DNA of 64,000 nucleotides. Source: Deltaproteobacteria bacterium (GTDB lineage Bacteria > Desulfobacterota > Binatia > UTPRO1). Positions 61,531 to 64,000 of this stretch are shown here, one piece after another. Location: NCBI GenBank assembly GCA_016200545.1, contig JACQEO010000014.1:62001-126000 (forward strand), in the 5' to 3' direction. Each line of letters starts with the position of its first letter. Position 1 is the first letter of the stretch. Position numbers and translations under genes: made by a program. The notes beneath the pieces are model-generated. The model worked only from the letters and a program-made list of their open reading frames with translations, did no database searches and was not told the origin of the DNA.

Positions 61531-62973
61531 GTGTCGCCCCGCGACTTCGACGATCGGCCCGCGCTCGCCCTGCGCTATGAGAACGAAGCGCGCACCCTCC
61601 TCGCCAACCGACTGCGCGTTTGTTGCTGGCTGGCGATGACGCTCGTCCCCCTCTTCATCGCGCTCGACGCCGTCCTGCATCCGCAGCTGCTACGCGTCTT
61701 CATGATGATTCGGGTGACGATGCTCGCCTGTACCGCGCTCGTCCTCTTGGCGTTGCGAACTCGCGTCGGCGCGCGGTACGCGGCGCCGCTCAGTCTCTGC
61801 ACGTTCCTGCAGACCGGATTCGGGATCGTCCTCATGACGAGCTTCAACGGCGGCGGCTCGAGCCCGTACTACGCGGGCGTGAATCTGGTGATGCTGGCGG
61901 GCGCCGTCCTGATGCCGTGGGAACTCTCGATCTCGGTCGCGTGCTGCGTGACCCTCGTCGCGGCCTACGCGCTCAGCTGTCTCGCCTGGGCAGGCGTGCC
62001 CGATGCGCGCGTCTTCGTCGGTAATCTCTTCTTCCTCTTCTCGACCGCAATCATCACCGCGGCGAGCCATCACGTCGGTGCCGAGGCGCGCCGGCGGGAG
62101 TTTTTGCAACGGGTCGCGATCGAGGAGGCGGGACGCCACCGCGACCAATTCCTCGCCAACGTCACCCACGAGCTGCGGACGCCGCTCGCCGCCATTCTCG
62201 GCTTCTGCGAGATGATGGCCGACTACATGACGGAGGCGACCGACGTGCAGCGCGGCTGGCTCGCGCGCATCCGCGAGAACGCCTTCACGCTCTACCGGTT
62301 GATCGTACAGGTCCTCGACTTCTCGAAGATCGAGGCCGGCTCGATGGATCTCGCCCACGAGCGCGTCCGTCTCGACACGATCGTCGCCAAGGTCGCGGAC
62401 GACATGCGCGCCATCGCGGGCCCGGACGGCGCCGAGGTCACCCTGGAGCTCGACGTCGAGGCGCCGGTCGTGATCGGTGACGCGGGACGCATCGAGGAGA
62501 TCGTCAGCAATCTCGGCTCCAACGCGCTCAAGTTCTCCGGCGGCCGGCCGGTCGTGCTGCGCGTCGCGACCGGCGCGATCGACGACAAGCCGGGATGGGA
62601 TCGCATCGTACCCGCGCCCGCACCCGACACGGCTGCGCGGACCTACGTGCAGGTGGCGGTGATCGATCGCGGCGAGGGCATTCGGCGCGAGGACCTCCGC
62701 CGCCTCTTCGTCGCCTTCCAGCAGCTCGACGGCACGCCCACCCGCCGCCACGGCGGCACCGGCCTCGGGCTCGCGATCAGCGCCCGCCTCGCGGCCGCCA
62801 TGCACGCGCACATCGCCGTCCGCAGCACCCCCGGCGTCGGCTCGACCTTCGCGCTGCTCGCTCCCGTCGCGCAGCCGATCGCGGCCGGGTCGGATACCGG
62901 GGGCTCCCACGTCGGTGACGCGGGCGCCGTCGCCGATCAGCCGGCCTTCGCGGTACTCGTCGCCGAGCGCTGA
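61531..62973 (+). CDS. Membrane-bound sensor histidine kinase (HisKA/HATPase)
   Basis: The 480-residue protein (GTG 61531) has about six membrane helices up to residue 180. A HisKA domain follows with phospho-acceptor His in FLANVTHELRTPLAAILGF near 217, then the N-box EEIVSNLGSNALKFS, VIDRGEGIRREDLRRLF and GGTGLGLAIS. A C-terminal tail of about 35 residues is disordered. No response regulator is adjacent. The ACP-like gene just upstream suggests a link to lipid or acyl signalling, but this is only inference. The 3' end overlaps the convergent exported-protein gene by 37 bases. Confidence 0.92.
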   Translation: MSPRDFDDRPALALRYENEARTLLANRLRVCCWLAMTLVPLFIALDAVLHPQLLRVFMMIRVTMLACTALVLLALRTRVGARYAAPLSLCTFLQTGFGIVLMTSFNGGGSSPYYAGVNLVMLAGAVLMPWELSISVACCVTLVAAYALSCLAWAGVPDARVFVGNLFFLFSTAIITAASHHVGAEARRREFLQRVAIEEAGRHRDQFLANVTHELRTPLAAILGFCEMMADYMTEATDVQRGWLARIRENAFTLYRLIVQVLDFSKIEAGSMDLAHERVRLDTIVAKVADDMRAIAGPDGAEVTLELDVEAPVVIGDAGRIEEIVSNLGSNALKFSGGRPVVLRVATGAIDDKPGWDRIVPAPAPDTAARTYVQVAVIDRGEGIRREDLRRLFVAFQQLDGTPTRRHGGTGLGLAISARLAAAMHAHIAVRSTPGVGSTFALLAPVAQPIAAGSDTGGSHVGDAGAVADQPAFAVLVAER

Positions 62974-63725
62974 GGAATCATGCGCAGCTCGGGACCGCCG
63001 TACCCGAGCGTCCCCTCGAATGCGAAGAACTCGGGCGGGCTCTCGCGCGTGAACCAGAAGTAGTGCGTAGGGATGAGGCTCGCGAAGACCAGGTTCTGCA
63101 CCGGGCCGAGGTCGGCCTTCAGCCGGACCTTGGTGGTCGGCTCGCTGACGTTGCCGACCTTGAAGTTTTCCTGATCGACGACGTCGGCGCGGAGCGTGTA
63201 GACGCGCGGATCGGGCCGGAAGACGATCGTCTGCAGGGAGGCGGCACCGAGCGCCGCGTCCGGCACGTCGGCCAGCACGACCCCGAGCATCGGGCCGATG
63301 TAGGTGTCGGGCGTGAGCGCCAGGGTGCACTCGCCGCGCTGCCCGTCGCGCAGCCACGAGACCTTGCCGGTCGCGAAGTCCACCCGCTGCTCCGCGATCA
63401 CCTTGCTCCCGAGGCGGCCGATCTTGTGAAACTCCTTGGCGCGGTATCCGGCGCTCAAGTCCATCTCGGCGTGCTCGTCCCATTGCTCGCCGTTCGCGAA
63501 ATGCGTCACCACAGTGAGCGCGAGGAGGTCGTGCTCGACCACCGCTTCGAACCGCTGCTCGCCGAGAGGCGTCCCGTCGGCCAGTGTCCGCAGGACGTGC
63601 ACCTCCTCGTGGGGGCTGCGCATGTCATGGATCGACGCCGGTACCGGAAATACGTCGGCGCGGGCGACCGAGACCGCGAGCAGCACCGCGAGCGTTGCCA
63701 GGACAGCGTACGAACCCCGGTTCAT
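62937..63725 (-). CDS. Exported protein of unknown function (262 aa)
   Basis: ATG 63725 has GAGAGGAGTGGGG just upstream, and residues 1-23 form a signal peptide (SYAVLATLAVLLAVSVARAD). The longer frame up to 63872 starts with noise. The mature protein is beta-rich: VHVLRTLADGTPLGEQRFEA, HAEMDLSAGYRAKEFHKIGR and GKVSWLRDGQRGECTLALTP. It resembles no family I can name; the repeated ELxxG and FWF stretches suggest a lipocalin- or LolA-like beta fold. Periplasmic location is likely. Confidence 0.8.
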   Translation of the reverse strand: MNRGSYAVLATLAVLLAVSVARADVFPVPASIHDMRSPHEEVHVLRTLADGTPLGEQRFEAVVEHDLLALTVVTHFANGEQWDEHAEMDLSAGYRAKEFHKIGRLGSKVIAEQRVDFATGKVSWLRDGQRGECTLALTPDTYIGPMLGVVLADVPDAALGAASLQTIVFRPDPRVYTLRADVVDQENFKVGNVSEPTTKVRLKADLGPVQNLVFASLIPTHYFWFTRESPPEFFAFEGTLGYGGPELRMIPQRSATSTAKAG

Positions 63726-63915
63726 GACCCCACTCCTCTCTGCTCCATCCTGGCGCGCGCGACGCGTGACCCTCGGCCCTCGTAGCCGACAACCTGTGCA
63801 TCGTATCATCACGGCAACGGCGGCCGCCACCCACGGGGCGATGGAAATTCGGCCCCCCACACCCTCCAACACCGCGAAATCATGACCCCCGCTCGGCGCT
63901 GCACCGAGACCGTGC

Positions 63916-64000
63916 TCAATCGATCGCTTCGTCGACGAGCGCGACCGGCTCGAGGAGGTCCGCGTCGAGACCCTCCACGAAGCGCGACGGCTTGGCGAGG
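63916..64000 (-). CDS. C-terminal end of a gene beyond the window, possibly a UvrD-type helicase
   Basis: The frame from the right edge to TGA 63916 encodes AKPSRFVEGLDADLLEPVAL, then VDEAID. Bacterial UvrD/Rep-like helicases often end their helicase core with a similar PSRFL-x-EL stretch. Only 28 residues are in view, so the call is weak. The 190 bases to the left (63726-63915) hold no gene I can support. Confidence 0.4.
   Translation of the reverse strand, partial: LAKPSRFVEGLDADLLEPVALVDEAID

Overview
The window looks like chromosomal DNA of a GC-rich (visibly near 70 percent) Gram-negative bacterium. Clues are exported lipoproteins with a LAAC-type lipobox, polysaccharide glycosyltransferase clusters, a HNH protein of a kind common in deltaproteobacterial and Binatota-like genomes, an F420/flavin LLM oxidoreductase and an AceE-type pyruvate dehydrogenase. 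The phylum is an inference; there is no rRNA or tRNA here to settle it. I see no CRISPR array, no IS element with a transposase and no tRNA.

Layout. 1-2335: 3'-truncated sulfatase-like gene (minus) and a small exported peptide, then a sigma70-like promoter. 2336-7193: HNH endonuclease-type protein and pyruvate dehydrogenase E1. 7240-10555: three-gene membrane glycosylation operon (GT-C-like protein, DPM-like GT2, DUF2304) joined by ATGA overlaps. 10737-11786: class III cyclase-like protein. 11723-16071 (minus): four-gene glycosyltransferase operon (GT2, GT4, GT2, GT4 in transcription order). 16168-17727 (minus): HAD phosphatase, winged-helix regulator and a 53-residue CxxC protein. 17769-19001: small genes and three copies of a hairpin repeat. 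19138-31259: general metabolism (M24 and M17 peptidases, acyltransferases, patatin, acyl-CoA ligase, a PTPS-III-like pterin enzyme, esterase, GT39-like enzyme, PlsC). 31384-38766: MscL with a zinc ribbon, VIT1-like transporter, SDR, GH8 glycanase, LLM oxidoreductase, DUF1232 protein and glutathione S-transferase. 38884-42306 (minus): DEAD-box helicase with both enzymes that turn agmatine into putrescine. 42542-57470: extracellular polysaccharide region with a 1491-residue GT4-GT2-GT4 fusion, a VCBS/ASPIC lipoprotein, two paralogous sulfatase-like proteins, a GH39-like protein, a methyltransferase and a polysaccharide deacetylase remnant. 57501-64000: a PAS sensor kinase, an enoyl-CoA hydratase, an ACP-like small protein with a second sensor kinase, an exported protein, and the 3' end of a probable helicase.

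The most unusual signal is a dispersed repeat present at five loci (six elements, seven hairpins). Each hairpin has a perfect 10-bp stem and an invariant TTCAC loop. The stem sequence differs between copies but always with compensatory changes, and it is followed by a conserved tail beginning GACGCCCATCGCG and ending GGGGGC plus an A/T-rich end. Most copies sit right behind a gene and in its direction. One copy lies in frame inside the giant glycosyltransferase ORF, exactly at the junction of two enzyme modules, so it may have created the fusion. I do not recognise this family by name.

The window is densely coded, and I found no gene-free stretch above about 300 bases apart from the block around 1908-2335, described below. 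Several convergent gene pairs overlap at their 3' ends.
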